A stretch of DNA of 64,000 nucleotides from Thozetella sp. PMI_491 (taxonomy: Eukaryota > Ascomycota > Sordariomycetes > Chaetosphaeriales > Chaetosphaeriaceae), in the NCBI GenBank assembly GCA_021432635.1, contig MU270017.1, forward strand, positions 1 to 64,000, given 5' to 3'. The notes under the pieces were generated by a model. It did not search any database. It saw only the letters and a program-made list of their open reading frames with translations, and was not told the DNA's origin. Each line of letters starts with the position of its first letter. The stretch's first letter is position 1. The translations under genes and the position numbers were made by a program. Positions 44,087 to 55,406 of the stretch are shown in pieces.

Positions 44087-45544
44087 ATGGCGAAGACAGA
44101 TGATGATTTTAGCGTACGTCTCCTGATCTTGTTTGTTAAGATAGAGAACTAAGTGCTCGTGCCCTTTAGGTTCTTGTCGTCGGCGCCGGCCCGGCTGGGC
44201 TCATGTTGGCCCTGATGCTAGCCCAGAGGGGCATCAAGGCTACGGTTCTCGAGAAGTCGGACGAGATCGACCGCAACCCTCGCGCGAGCTTCTACAGCTC
44301 ACCGGTGATCTATGAGCTGCGCCGGGCGGGCCTCATGGAAGACATCATGAAGAAAGCCTTTGTTGCGAATGGGGTTTCTTGGAAGCACATCGACTTCACG
44401 CCGATTTGTACAATCCATTCGCACAATCCGCCCGGTGCGGAGACGATCATCTCCCTTCCCTTGGATGAGCTGCTTCCTATCATGGCAGAACATCTAGGGA
44501 AGCTTGGAAACGGGAAGACTCTTCTCAAACATGAAGTCCTGTCCATCGGCCAAGACGAAACAAAGGCATGGGCCCATGTGAAAACTCCGGAAGGAGAAAA
44601 GAAGTTTGAGGCCGACTATATTGTTGGGTGCGACGGGGCAGGTAGCACAGTCAGGCGGCAGTTGTTCGGTAGCAACTTTCCGGGGTTTACTTGGGACAAG
44701 CAGATTGTGGCAACGAATGTACGCTTAGATGACTTGACACCCTCCCTTGTTCCTGCAATAAAGTTGAGCACCGCTAACCAAACCTCAGGTCTACTATCCA
44801 GCCTTTAAAGATTTCGGCTGGATCTCCTCGACCTTCATGATGCACCCCGAGCACTTTCCAATGATCGCGCAGATCGCCAACGACGGCCTTCTCCGGATAA
44901 CGTACGGCGAAGAAGCGAACCTCACAAGAGAAGAGATGCGGGAGCGCCAGCCGTGGAAGTTCAAACAGTTTGTGCCTGGTGCTCCCGAACCCTCAGAGTA
45001 CGAGGTCAGGAACTTTAGCCCGTACAAGATCCACCAGCGTTGTGCCGAGAAATTTAGGGTAGGAAGAGTCTTGTTGGCGGCCGATGCCGCCCACGTCTGC
45101 AATCCATTGTAGGTACTCTAGCCCTCGCCCAAGCACTATCTGAACTTACTCCGTACCAGTGGAGGAATGGGCCTCACGGGCGGCCTAGTGGACGTCGGGG
45201 GACTCGTAGACTGTCTCTACGGCATCTATACGGGACAAGCAGACGACAGCATTCTCGACAAATATTCAGACATCCGTATCCAAAAGTACAAGGAGATCAT
45301 TGACCCCATCTCTAGCAGTAACATCAAGAGACTGTGGGATCCGAGTGAGGAAGCGATCAAGAACGACCCCTTTTTCCAGATGGTGAAGAGGGCCGAAGTA
45401 GATGAAGCGTTTTCTAAGGAATTACAACAGGTATGTTGTCGGCAGTCAGGCAATTCTATGCTCTGGGCTCTAGTTAACAGCTTTTTTTAGGGTGCGAACG
45501 CGGTTATGCACGACTTCACTCAATACTACAAGAAGAAGGATTGA
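44087..45544 (+). CDS. FAD-dependent aromatic monooxygenase
   Basis: Five exons (44087-44113, 44170-44718, 44789-45108, 45160-45430, 45491-45544) encode 406 aa. Introns are 51-70 bp, and the first exon has only nine codons. Diagnostic blocks of the PHBH/UbiH-like FAD_binding_3 family are present. These are the dinucleotide loop VLVVGAGPAGLMLA (residues 10-23), the central YIVGCDGAGSTVRR, and the second FAD motif LLAADAAHVCNPFGGMG, in which the usual Gly of GDAAH is Ala. These enzymes hydroxylate aromatic or polyketide substrates using NAD(P)H and O2. At 406 aa it lacks the thioredoxin-like C-terminal domain of phenol hydroxylases. Its place between a VAO and a P450 suggests a shared aromatic pathway. 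Substrate unknown. Confidence 0.92.
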
Positions 45545-45642
45545 AGAGCAAGAAGTACGAGAGGCAGAGGTGTATGAATCGACCGTACAATTTCGCTTGT
45601 TGATCTGTTAAAATAAAAAAAGCCGTTTGGTAATATCACCTC

Positions 45643-46566
45643 TCACGGATACGTCTCCTTGACGGCCTTCTTCTCCCGTTCCAAGAATTCCTTGAAGTTG
45701 TTCGTCTGGATTCCCCAGGACTTGATCTCTGTGAAGTCCACGAAGTCACTCATTTGTCGCGACACCATCTGCCCGTTAATGAATGGGTTAATCGGTCCCA
45801 GGGTAGTAATCTCTTCCTCGGTGTAGAAAGCTGTCTTCAGCTGGCGTCCGGTGGCAGAAGACAGATGCTCCATTATCTGAGCCGGAGTCAGAAGGTCGCC
45901 GGCGATAGTGACGTCCTTCTGGTGGAATTTCGCCGGGTCCTGAAGGGCAGCGATGGCAAACTTGGCGATGTCTTCGCAATCGACGAGCGGCACCTTGCTC
46001 TCGGGGGTCAAAGCCGTGGTCCAGGTGTTAGACTCGCGGAAGCCGGGGTACATCATGATCTTGGGCTCTAGGAAGTTCGCCATGAAAAAGGCGCCGCGTA
46101 GGATAGTCCAGTATTGGAAGCCAAAGCTCGTGACGATCTCTTCAATGGCCTTCTTGGAAAGCATGGACTGGGCTGGTATGCCGTTGGGGTCAAGAAGAGC
46201 AAGCTCATCAATGTGGTTCACGCTCACACCGCTCGAATAGATGACCTGGGTGACACCAGCCTCCTTGGCAATCTCGAGGATGCCCCTAGCCTGGACGCGC
46301 TCGTGAGCCATATTGCCTGTCTCGAAAGCGGGGCGCATGTTGAGGAAGAGTTTTTGGCACCCAGCGATGCTGGCCTTGAGGGCATCCTTGTTGTCCCAGT
46401 CTCCCTCGGTGAGCTTGACCCCCAAGTCTGCGAGGTGCTTGGCGGCCGGGGCGTTGAGATCCCTCACAGTTGCGTGGACGGTCCATCCAAGCTTACGAAG
46501 CTGGCGGGCGACGGCCTCACCCTGGGTGCCAGTGGCGGAGGTAACAAACACAGTTGAGCTGGACAT
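45643..46566 (-). CDS. NmrA-like NAD(P)-binding protein
   Basis: A single exon encodes 307 aa from the ATG at 46566. The Rossmann loop reads VFVTSATGTQGEAVARQL (residues 6-23). The acidic GDWDNKDALKASIAGC segment and the VIYSSGVSVNHID strand are typical of NmrA/HSCARG-type atypical short-chain dehydrogenases. The usual active-site Tyr-x3-Lys is not evident, so it may sense NAD(P) redox state or act as a reductase on an unsaturated substrate, as in isoflavone and pinoresinol reductase relatives. It is convergent with the FAD monooxygenase (98 bp apart) and divergent from the regulator gene. This placement supports membership of the redox cluster. Confidence 0.9.
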   Translation of the reverse strand: MSSSTVFVTSATGTQGEAVARQLRKLGWTVHATVRDLNAPAAKHLADLGVKLTEGDWDNKDALKASIAGCQKLFLNMRPAFETGNMAHERVQARGILEIAKEAGVTQVIYSSGVSVNHIDELALLDPNGIPAQSMLSKKAIEEIVTSFGFQYWTILRGAFFMANFLEPKIMMYPGFRESNTWTTALTPESKVPLVDCEDIAKFAIAALQDPAKFHQKDVTIAGDLLTPAQIMEHLSSATGRQLKTAFYTEEEITTLGPINPFINGQMVSRQMSDFVDFTEIKSWGIQTNNFKEFLEREKKAVKETYP

Positions 46567-47453
46567 TTTCGTTGCTGTCTCGCGTTTTAATTCCGCAACG
46601 ACACAGATAAAGAACAATAATTGGGGAAGAACTTCGAGGTAATAGAGACGAGCACGCTGTTGAATGACGATGGCATTTAGATATCTCGCAGACTATGGAA
46701 TGCCGCCCCAACTTATATCTTCCGACAGTCTTCATCCTGAGGCCAATTCACCATCCATGCAGCACTCCTCAGTCCCACCGTCCCCTTTGCGTTGGTTGAG
46801 GGCGGAGTGTCGCAATTCCACCACTGCCGCCGCGGCAGGCCCCAGTCGTATGAGTTTAAGGGAGGTCTCCGCCGCTCAAGCCCGCTACCCAAAGCTCTGT
46901 GAAATATGGCTACAGGGCACATTCTGGATTTGTAAGGTCGCCGCCACGAATGATGATGGGTGGATTAGTCCAGGTTAGTCCAGGCACAAGATAGTCTCAG
47001 GTGCGGACGTGGCCCTGATTGGCTTTGCAGAGGATGAGCCCCACCCCTCTTGGCGGAATTCCGCTCGCAAGCAAGTTAGGTGAGTAGGCAATCAGTCTTG
47101 GGTCTGCCATCTTCATCTCCGCTGAGCCACGACAAGAGCTACGCCGAAGACAAACACCCTCCGGCTTGCGTTTCGTATACTCATCACGCCACGGTTCCTG
47201 TACTGATTCAAGCCACTGGCTTTCCCTTTAGGCATCACATTGGAACTGCATAACACTCCGAAACGCATTGATAATCAAGGGCTTGGCCACCTTCGCGTAA
47301 TCCATCCACGAATCCCCTTTAACTCGAGCTTTTAGACTCAATAGCCGTCGGGAGGCACATATATTTGCGGATATCCGCCGGCCTCTTAGAATAGTCCTCA
47401 ATAACCAGCCCCCACCGCCTTCCGCCGCCTCGTCCGTCCTCCCAGCCTACCCG
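46567..47453. promoter_or_regulatory. divergent promoter of the NmrA-like and regulator genes
   Basis: The 887-bp region lies between the NmrA-like gene (minus) and the Zn(II)2Cys6 gene (plus). It contains a perfect 12-bp palindrome GCGGAATTCCGC at 47053-47064, which is a CGG-N4-CCG arrangement. Autoregulation of the regulator is possible but unproven. Confidence 0.4.
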
Positions 47454-48924
47454 ATGGCCAGCCCGACCATGGCCAGGTCCCTCTCAGCTGTGGAGCGGAA
47501 CAACCCGCCTCCTCGGCGGAAGTCCTGCCTTGCATGCATCAAGGCCAAGAGACGGTGCGATTTGGGAAGCCCCGCATGTCTGCGGTGCCGACAGAGGAAG
47601 ATGGACTGCACCTACCCCCCCGGGACGACTCCTAGGAGAGCACAAGTTGCCCCGCCAGCCAGCCACCCGACGCCGCCAGACTCAGACTTAGATGTGGCCC
47701 TCGATCTGAACCTTCCATCTTCGCACAGCTGTCAGGATTATCCAGTCCCAGTGGTAGACCCCATGTCCTTGACGTTAGATCCCTCCATGGGCATGCTCAA
47801 CGACATCCTTGAAGTGCCTGGGGGATCTCACGAGTCCCTCCTCGACACGCTACTCCGCCCTTACGCTTTTGACTTTGTAGCCCCTATGGACCTCAGCCCT
47901 CCGCTCAAGACCTCTATCTCGCCGCCGCTCTCAGACAGCCCCACCGAATCGAAGCTTCGCTGGGACTGGATCGTCAAGACGCGGCTGCGATATTCCATCG
48001 ATACGATAGCTGCGGCACCGCGCCAGATGGTTGAAAAGGGACAGATGCCCTGGTGTCACCGCCACCTCTATACAGAGGATGCGCCTCGTTCTATTCAAGG
48101 TATCTACCTTCATCTAATTCGAGCGCGCTTTAGGTGAATCTCTTAGCTAATGCCGCCTAGATGCCATTTCTTCCGCGGCTTTATACATGGCTAAGAATGA
48201 TGTCAACGCCGACATGATCCACAACTGTGTCGAGTCTCGCGTACAAGATCTTCTGTCCAGCCCCATGCCCACCAGTGGCCGGGACATACTAGCAAGGGCC
48301 CATGCCTTACTGATTTACCAGATTTTGCGCGTGTTTGACAATGACATCCGCACCCGCGCTATGGCTGACACCATTGAGCCGCAGCTGGAGTCGGTGGCGT
48401 TCTCGCTCTTAGCCCACATCACATGGGAAGAGGCAAACGCGGATGGCAACCCCAAGAGTCTCCAAAGCCTCCCGTTGTACCCAATATCGGAGACTCGAGA
48501 CTTTTGGCGCTCCTGGATCTTCCAAGAGTCTGCTCGCAGGACGTTCCTCCTCACTTTCTTTTTCCTTCAAGCGTATCGCCTGATGATAGGCAAGGGGTCG
48601 AACACCTGCGATGCGAGGTTGTATCTGGCGCACTCTTGGACCTTATCCGCTCATCTCTGGGAAGCGAATGATCCAATTGACTTTGCCATGGCATGGAGGG
48701 AAAAGAAGCATCTGATTGTAACAAATACGAAGTAAGTGTCACTTACTTACCCTTTGCGCGTTGCTGACAGAAGCGCTAATATTCGATCCAACAGCATAAC
48801 CGAGAGTATCAACCGCGCTAGCGGCGACGACGTCGACTCGTACGGCAAGATTCTTATTTCTGCTATGCTAGGCGTCGATGAGTGCAAGGGCTGGCTAGCA
48901 ATAAGAGGCGGCGTTCTTGAATGA
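47454..48924 (+). CDS. Zn(II)2Cys6 transcription factor
   Basis: Three exons (47454-48099, 48161-48731, 48795-48924) encode 448 aa, with introns of 61 and 63 bp. The N-terminal binuclear zinc cluster has all six cysteines (25, 28, 35, 42, 45, 52) with the basic KAKRRCDLG loop, followed by a Pro-rich linker. The middle region looks like a short fungal-specific regulator domain, with helices such as ALLIYQILRVFDNDIRTRAM and RRTFLLTFFFLQAYRLM. It lacks the full-length fungal_trans domain, as many cluster-specific regulators do. A second in-frame ATG is at codon 6. It lies inside the redox cluster and is its most likely regulator (inference). It is convergent with the P450 gene. Confidence 0.92.
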
Positions 48925-49049
48925 TGCAGTGAGAGGCGGTGACTGACGAGGACAAATTACAAAGAGACATTTGGCTTCTCGCACAGCGATGGTCAACGTC
49001 TGGAATTGGATGACCGGTATCCTTGGGCCTAACATATAATTGTTACGAG

Positions 49050-51086
49050 CTAGAGTTTCTCGATCCGGACCTGGAGCTCTCCCTTTGGCCTCAGCGATGG
49101 CGCGGGGTTTCGGACCTCGGGGGTTTTGCCCTCCAAAGCCTCTAATTGTGGTGTCATGCCGAAGCGGAATTTGCTCAGCACCTCGATGAGCAAAATCTTG
49201 AATTCCATCAGGCCAAAATTTTTGCCAATGCACACCCGTGGCCCATGGAAGAAGGTCCCAGTGGCATAGGGGTCCGCTGCCTCTGGCGCGAGATGATCCC
49301 AACGGTCAACCACGAACTCCTCCGCATCTTGGCCCCATAGGGCTTTCGCCCGATTCGTTATGGCCGGCATAAGAACAAGAGTAGTCCCTTTGGGGATGAA
49401 TTGGCCGCAGATGGTGATATCCACTGTAGCCTCGCGATAGCTCAAGATCGCTAAGAGAAATAGTTAACATGCGCGGCTCTTCCTACCTCGTGCAGACAGA
49501 ACGGACCTGGGCAGTAGACACGAAGAACTTCCTTGCAGAAATTGTTCAGATAGTGCAAAGACTCAATGGCTTGGTAGTCCCATGACGCGTAATTCTGGAC
49601 AAATCCTGTGATCTCGGCCTGCAGCTTCTCCTGAACATCTGGGTGCGTCGCTAGCAAGAACGACGCCCAGGTCATGGCCCCTGCAGTGGTCTCGTGTCCA
49701 CCGGCGAGAAAGTTGAGCAGCTATCTCCAGTGAGTGACTATTCTATTGATGAAAAAGAAAAGACCGAGGATTGTGTTAGGAGTCATACGTGTTCCATGAT
49801 TTCCGTTTCGGTCAATACTTCGGCGCCCTCGTATGCGAACTTCTCTCGCTCCTCAATCATTAGGGTTAGAAGATCCCGCCCAAATGTCCTCTCGACTCCT
49901 TTGTCACCTCTCCCAATGTCCTCGATACGTTTCCGGATGCACGTGCGTAACATGCGTCGGATTTCATTATTAGCACGGACGTAACCGCGGTTAGCCTCGA
50001 GCGGCACCCAGCGCCGGATAGGAAGGTAGACGTTGATGAAACTAATCAGTGTGCTCAAGGGCCCTTGCTCTAGTACTCTCGTGTAACACTGGATAAAGCT
50101 TTTAGTCGAGATTAGCTGCGCTGTTTCTGGCAGTTTCCCGTAGCGAATAAATGGACATGGCTATGCTCACTTCATGTCTTGATTAGGCAGACGAAGGTTG
50201 TCCAACTCCACACCCAGTATGGTAACGCCCGTGATATCCATCGTTGCTTTAGTGTAAAAGTCGGAAACTAGAGCGTGAATTATCAGACAACAGCCGCCAA
50301 GGGTCAACTGGGTAGAGTACGCCACCTACCGTTGACACATCCCACGCCATTCTCGTCTACCTTCTCGCTGAAAAGGTCCGTCAGGATTTGTGCCTTCTCC
50401 TGGAATAATGGCAATATTCTCTTGAGATTCGGCATCGAAAACAGTCCTGGCTGCTTCATTAGCTAGGGAAGTTGCCCAATCATCCCCCCCTAGTATAGCG
50501 CCAGTTCAGTAATCGTTCACCTACCCATGACCATCCTGCGCTGCTTCTTGTGCTCGGACTTTTCGCTAAAGAGGAGACCTCGGCCGATCACCTCTCCAAT
50601 GAAGCGGAAGAGCATCTCCGGCTTGACGAACGAGTAGCAGTATGTCTGCAGCACTTCCTTGTGCGCAGTCGGCGTGTTTACCATCAGAATCTCCTGGTTG
50701 CCGAGCCCAAGATGCCTGACGAAGGGGGCATCGGGCCATTGATTCGCCCACTTGACGTACATGTCGAAAGGCGTCGGTGCTGCGAAAAGGTTCTTCATCT
50801 GACCTAGAAGAGGGAAGTTGTCCTAAAACGGATCAGCCCCCTCGCGAGTTTCCGGTGTGACACGCCACGAGGCCAGCAAAACACGAACCTTGGGGCCGGG
50901 CATGTGTCTCATCGGCGATATGAAATGAGGATAAATGAAAGTACGATACGCCTTCAGCATCGCGTACTGTGTTGAGAAATAGAGAAGAAACCTGCTGATA
51001 TAATCAGTCGTGAAGGCGAGCTCTGTCCATCGATTCAAGACCAGCATTTGAACCAAAGACATGATGAAGCAGGCGTATAGGTCCAT
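49050..51086 (-). CDS. cytochrome P450 monooxygenase
   Basis: Seven exons (50889-51086, 50525-50822, 50330-50446, 50171-50267, 49789-50098, 49507-49720, 49050-49450) encode 544 aa. The six introns are 56-78 bp with CTAAC-like branch sites. An N-terminal hydrophobic anchor and the hinge HMPGPKDNFPLLGQ are followed by the I-helix AGGHETTAG (from 346), ExxR (Glu404, Arg407) and the haem loop FFHGPRVCIGK with Cys485 as axial ligand. It is a class II, ER-anchored P450 dependent on a separate reductase. The ATG at 51086 has a weak context; the Met at codon 9 is an alternative. Its position next to a regulator, NmrA-like protein and two flavoenzymes argues for a shared oxidative pathway. Substrate cannot be read from sequence. 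Confidence 0.93.
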
Positions 51087-53232
51087 GGAGAAGAATTCCA
51101 CTGTCACGAGTATATAGCTCTGCCTTCTATGAGTCAAGATGAATGGATAGTGAGCGAGGACGGGCGGTCAAAAGGCCACAAGTCCCATCTGTCAAGGGTT
51201 GCTTCTTTGTCTCAAAGATAAGGGGAAGGCTGCTTTTGGCGCATATGGAGGCTAGCTGGTTTATATAGCAAGCGAAGGATAGATATAGGGGAATCGGTAA
51301 GGGCTTGACTACTAGTTCATGTGGCAGTACTGGAATGGTACATTACTAGCACGCTGGACAAAAACACCAGGTAAAAGCGGCGTGTCTCAATGCTGCTAGT
51401 GGCGCTTCGCACCCACACCGCTACTTTATATAGTGTGAAATAAATAGCCCGTTAAGGCCCCCAAGCTCACCCTCCTAAACAGAGGACGAGGTGGGGGCAT
51501 CATTACAGAATACACATGTCTACGATGACTAACATGGTCCTAGATTGTGACAGAAGGCCGAAGGAAAGAAGAGCATTGTGTGCCAACACATATTCCCCCT
51601 TAAGCAATATTACTGTTAGCTCTATGGATTTGCAGTGTATCCGGCGTAGCTCGCGGGGAAGGGGAAGGGAGAAGGGAGAAGGGAAAGGGGGGTGTGGGGG
51701 GGTGTGGCGGCAGAGCCTCCTTCTCTACTACGTACGGTACCAAATTCCTTGTAACTAGCTTGCGAATCAACTAGCTCTCTTAGAATTTGCTGGGAAAAAA
51801 GGTCGTAAATTGAGTAAAACTTTACCCGCCTCTATGGGCATTTGTTAGGATAGTGCCTTTAAGTAGCCTAGCCGAGGCACTACTGAGTGGAACTGTGCTT
51901 GCGTCCTGAGCACACGTCATATTGTAGACAGAATGTAAGTGCCTACGTTTTGTCAGCTAGTTAATGACTCTAATGAACTACTCCTCCCTTCTTCAACCCT
52001 TCGTTACTTCTCAGCGATAGTTTCACCAAAGCGTAAGCAAAGTCTCGGCTTCTAGCAACAGCAAAGTGGGAGCTAGGCCGAATATGTTGATCGAATGACA
52101 CGCGAAATGGACTTATACATAACCGAGGATTTTAAATCTTTTACAGCTATTGAGCGCTTTATGTGGTGCTCAGACGACTGTGGCTTGAGAGCCCTTGATA
52201 CGCGGGCCTCTCACCTAGAGAGAGAGACATTGGTCTACCAACCAGGTGATCATCTTCATTAATTAGATAACGGGCGTCCGTTATATAATTCAACTCCAGC
52301 GGGAAAAGCTCACCTTCCGAGTGACTTACACTAATTACCGTACTTCTCCATGAATTGGAACCCCGGAGAGACGGGGCAAAGGAGCAACCGGCTCACAGGC
52401 ATGACAATCACGCGAGGTATCTGGTACTTTTTTCTCATCCGCGAGAGCATTGAAAAGCTATCACAAGCTAGGAATGTCAGCTTCATCGGGATACATCTGG
52501 AACTCCTTGAAAGGATGCTGAATGTGCCACAGATGGGTCTAGCCTTGTCGTTTAGCGAAACGGGCGACGCCTGTCATCACTTGGCGCATGCAATGCGAAC
52601 ATTCGATTCCCGATTTGCTAGGTGCAAAACCACATGCTACTTGCGCTCGGGACTAACCTCAAGGTAACTTGTTTAATAGTGAATATTAAGTAATGACAAT
52701 AGCCAGTCGCGTGAAAACCCGGTCTGTAAGCCGCATACGACCTAGAATCGCCATGCGGCTAGCTAATCCCGGCCGCGTCATCCTGCACGACGGAGGTGGA
52801 CGGGCTACGGGAAAGTAGCTACCACGGAGTTACCTTACTCGGCATTTTTGTCGTTTCAACCGCATCCTTGCTCAAGTGGTTGATACTGACCGGCCAGTCG
52901 TATAGCAACACCAGTAAAGCTCAGCACTCCGATCGCTAGTCGACTAGTCAAGGAGGGGGCGCGGCAACCCCGTTCTGGCCTAGGGCTCACTTTGCATCAC
53001 GAACATAGTGGTATGGAATGGTACCCCGGCATTAATGAATGTATTGGTTTTCTGGAGAGCCCCGACGGCTTTTGACTAAACATTAAAATCGCAGCGTACA
53101 TCACTATGTATATATGTACAAAATGACAGAATTGCAAGCCATATCCAAGGACCGATCCAAGCGCTCAGCTCTCTCAAGCAAGCATGGGAACGTTGTCGCA
53201 AAGGGTGTCGGGCGAGGCAGTCTTCCAACGCT
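51087..53232. other. 2.1-kb gene-poor, AT-richer stretch
   Basis: It holds the P450 promoter at its left end and the 3' UTR of the Asn-rich protein at its right end. A 105-codon open frame near 52350-52667 has no recognisable features. No transposon ends or terminal repeats were found. It may mark the boundary between the cluster and the following accessory genes. Confidence 0.5.
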
Positions 53233-53896
53233 CTACCACTTGTCCTTAGCCATCTTGGCCGCGCCGTCAATGATGCGGTCGGTGATACCCTCCTTCTTCT
53301 TGTGGCCGCCGGAACCGTACGAGTCGTCATTGGAGCCGTACGAGGAGTTGTTGTTGTTGTTGTTATTGTTGGAGCTATAGCTATCGCTGCCCATGTTGTT
53401 GGAGCTGTAGCTGTCGCTGCCCATGTTGTTGGAGCTGTAGCTGTCGTTGCCCATGTTGTTGGAGGAGCCCAAGCTCGACTCGTTGTTGTTGCGGCGCGAG
53501 GACCCGAAGCCGGAGTCGTCGTCATCACGGCGGGAAGAGCCGAAGCTCGAGGTGTTGTTGGAGCTGTTGTAGTCGGAGCGGTCGTTGCGGTTGGACGAGC
53601 TGTAGCTGTCGTTGGAGCCGTAGTTATCACGGTCGCTGCTGCCAAACTCGGTGTTGCCGGCCTGGCGGCGCTCGCTTCCGAAGCCCGAGTCCATGCCGGA
53701 CGAGCCGCGGTTGTTGTTAGAGCCGTAGCTGTCGCTGTTGGACGAGTACTCGTCGCGGGAACCGCCGAGGCCTGCGATGGGGGTCGTTAGCAACGGGACT
53801 CGAGATGCCACGTATGGAACTGTGGGATAACTAACCGCTGTTCATGCCGCTGGAGGAGTTGTTGTAGGAGTCGTTGTTGTTGTTGTAGGAGTCCAT
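53233..53896 (-). CDS. Asn/Ser/Gly/Tyr-rich low-complexity protein
   Basis: Two exons (53836-53896, 53233-53771) with a 64-bp intron encode 199 aa. Nearly the whole protein is made of Ser, Asn, Gly, Asp and Tyr in short repeats. Four tandem variants of DSYSSNNMG(S/N) lie near residues 120-155, ending in an eight-Asn run. Earlier there are GFGSSRR and DSGFGSERR units. Only the last 20 residues (KKKEGITDRIIDGAAKMAKD) look like a folded amphipathic helix. No signal peptide or membrane segment is present. Composition suggests a disordered, prion-like or stress-responsive protein. I cannot name a family. The donor is GTTAGT, and the joined exons keep the low-complexity frame, which supports the model moderately. 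Confidence 0.7.
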
Positions 53897-55406
53897 TGTG
53901 AGAGATGTGGTGTTGGAAGAGACAACGGGGCGCTATAAAGTCCAAGGGGGGTGGGCGAAGAGGATATGCTTGCGATTGCTGCTGTCGAGGCTGCTGGTAA
54001 TGCTGGAGAGAAAAGATATGGCCAAGCAGCACGACGCCGACGAGCTTTATAGAGAACTTGAGGCCGGACGCTCGTCACCTCCGCCGAATATCTCGTCTAT
54101 GGGGCACCTCTAAGGGCGGGCCAGCGGTCGCCTCTGACCTCATACAATATCGCGGAACCCGCCCACCGACGCCATCGGGCATTGGGGTCTAGGTGAGCAT
54201 GCCGCCGCCGTGACCTCATTCTGCGTCCCCGTATTGGTCTGCCCTGCTCAGAGCCTCACTCGGAGCATATCGAAATCCCCGTGTCAGACCCCGTCCCCAG
54301 CCCGGATCGACAGTCTGTCTATGCTCAGGGCTCACACAAACAGGGTTGAGACAGCCGTACGACGAGCGAGCAGCTCGATGCACATGCCCGGGGAGGCGGC
54401 CAAGCTTGGACACCCCATGCATGGTGTGGGAGCTGCTTGACCCAATCGGCCGTGTTGGCCATCCACCCACAGCCAGGGAAGCGCACCTCTTGGCTCGCTT
54501 GCTAGCCCATTCGCGGCCTGTTTCTGGAGAGGATTGGAAGGCGAGAGGTTGGACGGTGCCAACCCTCTGGGACGTTGCATCTGCGCGAACCAACTCTAAT
54601 CGCTCCGCACGCGTCGTTCCCTTCCCCTTCTAGCCGTCATGCTGTGGGAGCTGCATGTCGTATTCCAAGAGACCCCCACCGACCGTGCCCCCCGGCCGAT
54701 AAGCAAGTGCCGCAGCCTTGGAAAGGGTCGCTCCTGGAGCAAGTTTTGGGCGCCTCTGTGCGACGCTACAGGCGGCACCAAAACGCTCACGGAAGCTCTC
54801 TCTTGTCGGCGATGGGGCGAATCAGGCCGGCGGGCGAGCCGAAGTGGGTGTGCCCAGTTCTACGGAATGACGCAGGGTATTTTGCCACCCCTATGCAGCG
54901 CTCAGGCCGGGGGTGGGAAGGCAAGATTGGGGGGCGTGTGCGGGCGAAGGTGGGGATGCAGGGGTCGTGTGCCAAGAAAGGGGAGCAACGAACTGGCTGG
55001 AAGCTCGAACTGAGCTACGTACGGTAGCGAGCATAGGCCCAACAGGGCTTCTAAAATCTTTTTTTTGACGTCGAGCTGCAGATCGGCGAACAAGGATCCC
55101 TGATACCTTAGGGATCGCGCAAGCTTACTTTGAAGCACACGAGCCCACACCGAGCTTCTGGCCTGCCATGCCTACAGTCACTACCTACCGCAATTGAACC
55201 CTTGAAGATAGACTACTCATTCCAGAGGGAAGAGCTGAAGAAATCGTTCCACACAACCCAACTGGTAGAGAAAACCGCTTCTTCGAGGTATTTCCTCACA
55301 ACTGCTTACTACCAAGGCAACCAGTCTCACCCTTCAAGTGTTTGGCTTTCGATCAAAACAGACCACCGGCAAATACATTAAGGGATGATGTAGGTGCAAA
55401 TTTATC
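53897..55406. other. 1.5-kb intergenic region
   Basis: Contains the promoter of the Asn-rich gene on the left and the 3' side of the NLR gene on the right. Open frames up to 150 codons exist but show no domain, splice or start evidence. Confidence 0.5.

Noticed and set aside
49451-49506. A 36-bp intron or disrupted segment before the REATVDI part of the P450
   Set aside because: A 56-bp intron using GTCCGT gives the expected CP-x6-REA spacing, so no unusual mini-intron is needed.
50447-50524. Apparent frameshift in the P450 gene
   Set aside because: The acceptor CAGCCAG|GA with donor GGTAGGT restores the frame (RRMVMG joined to LFSMPNLK), so the gene is intact.
52350-52667. 105-codon open frame on the plus strand
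   Set aside because: No recognisable domain, and it stands alone in an AT-richer, gene-poor region.
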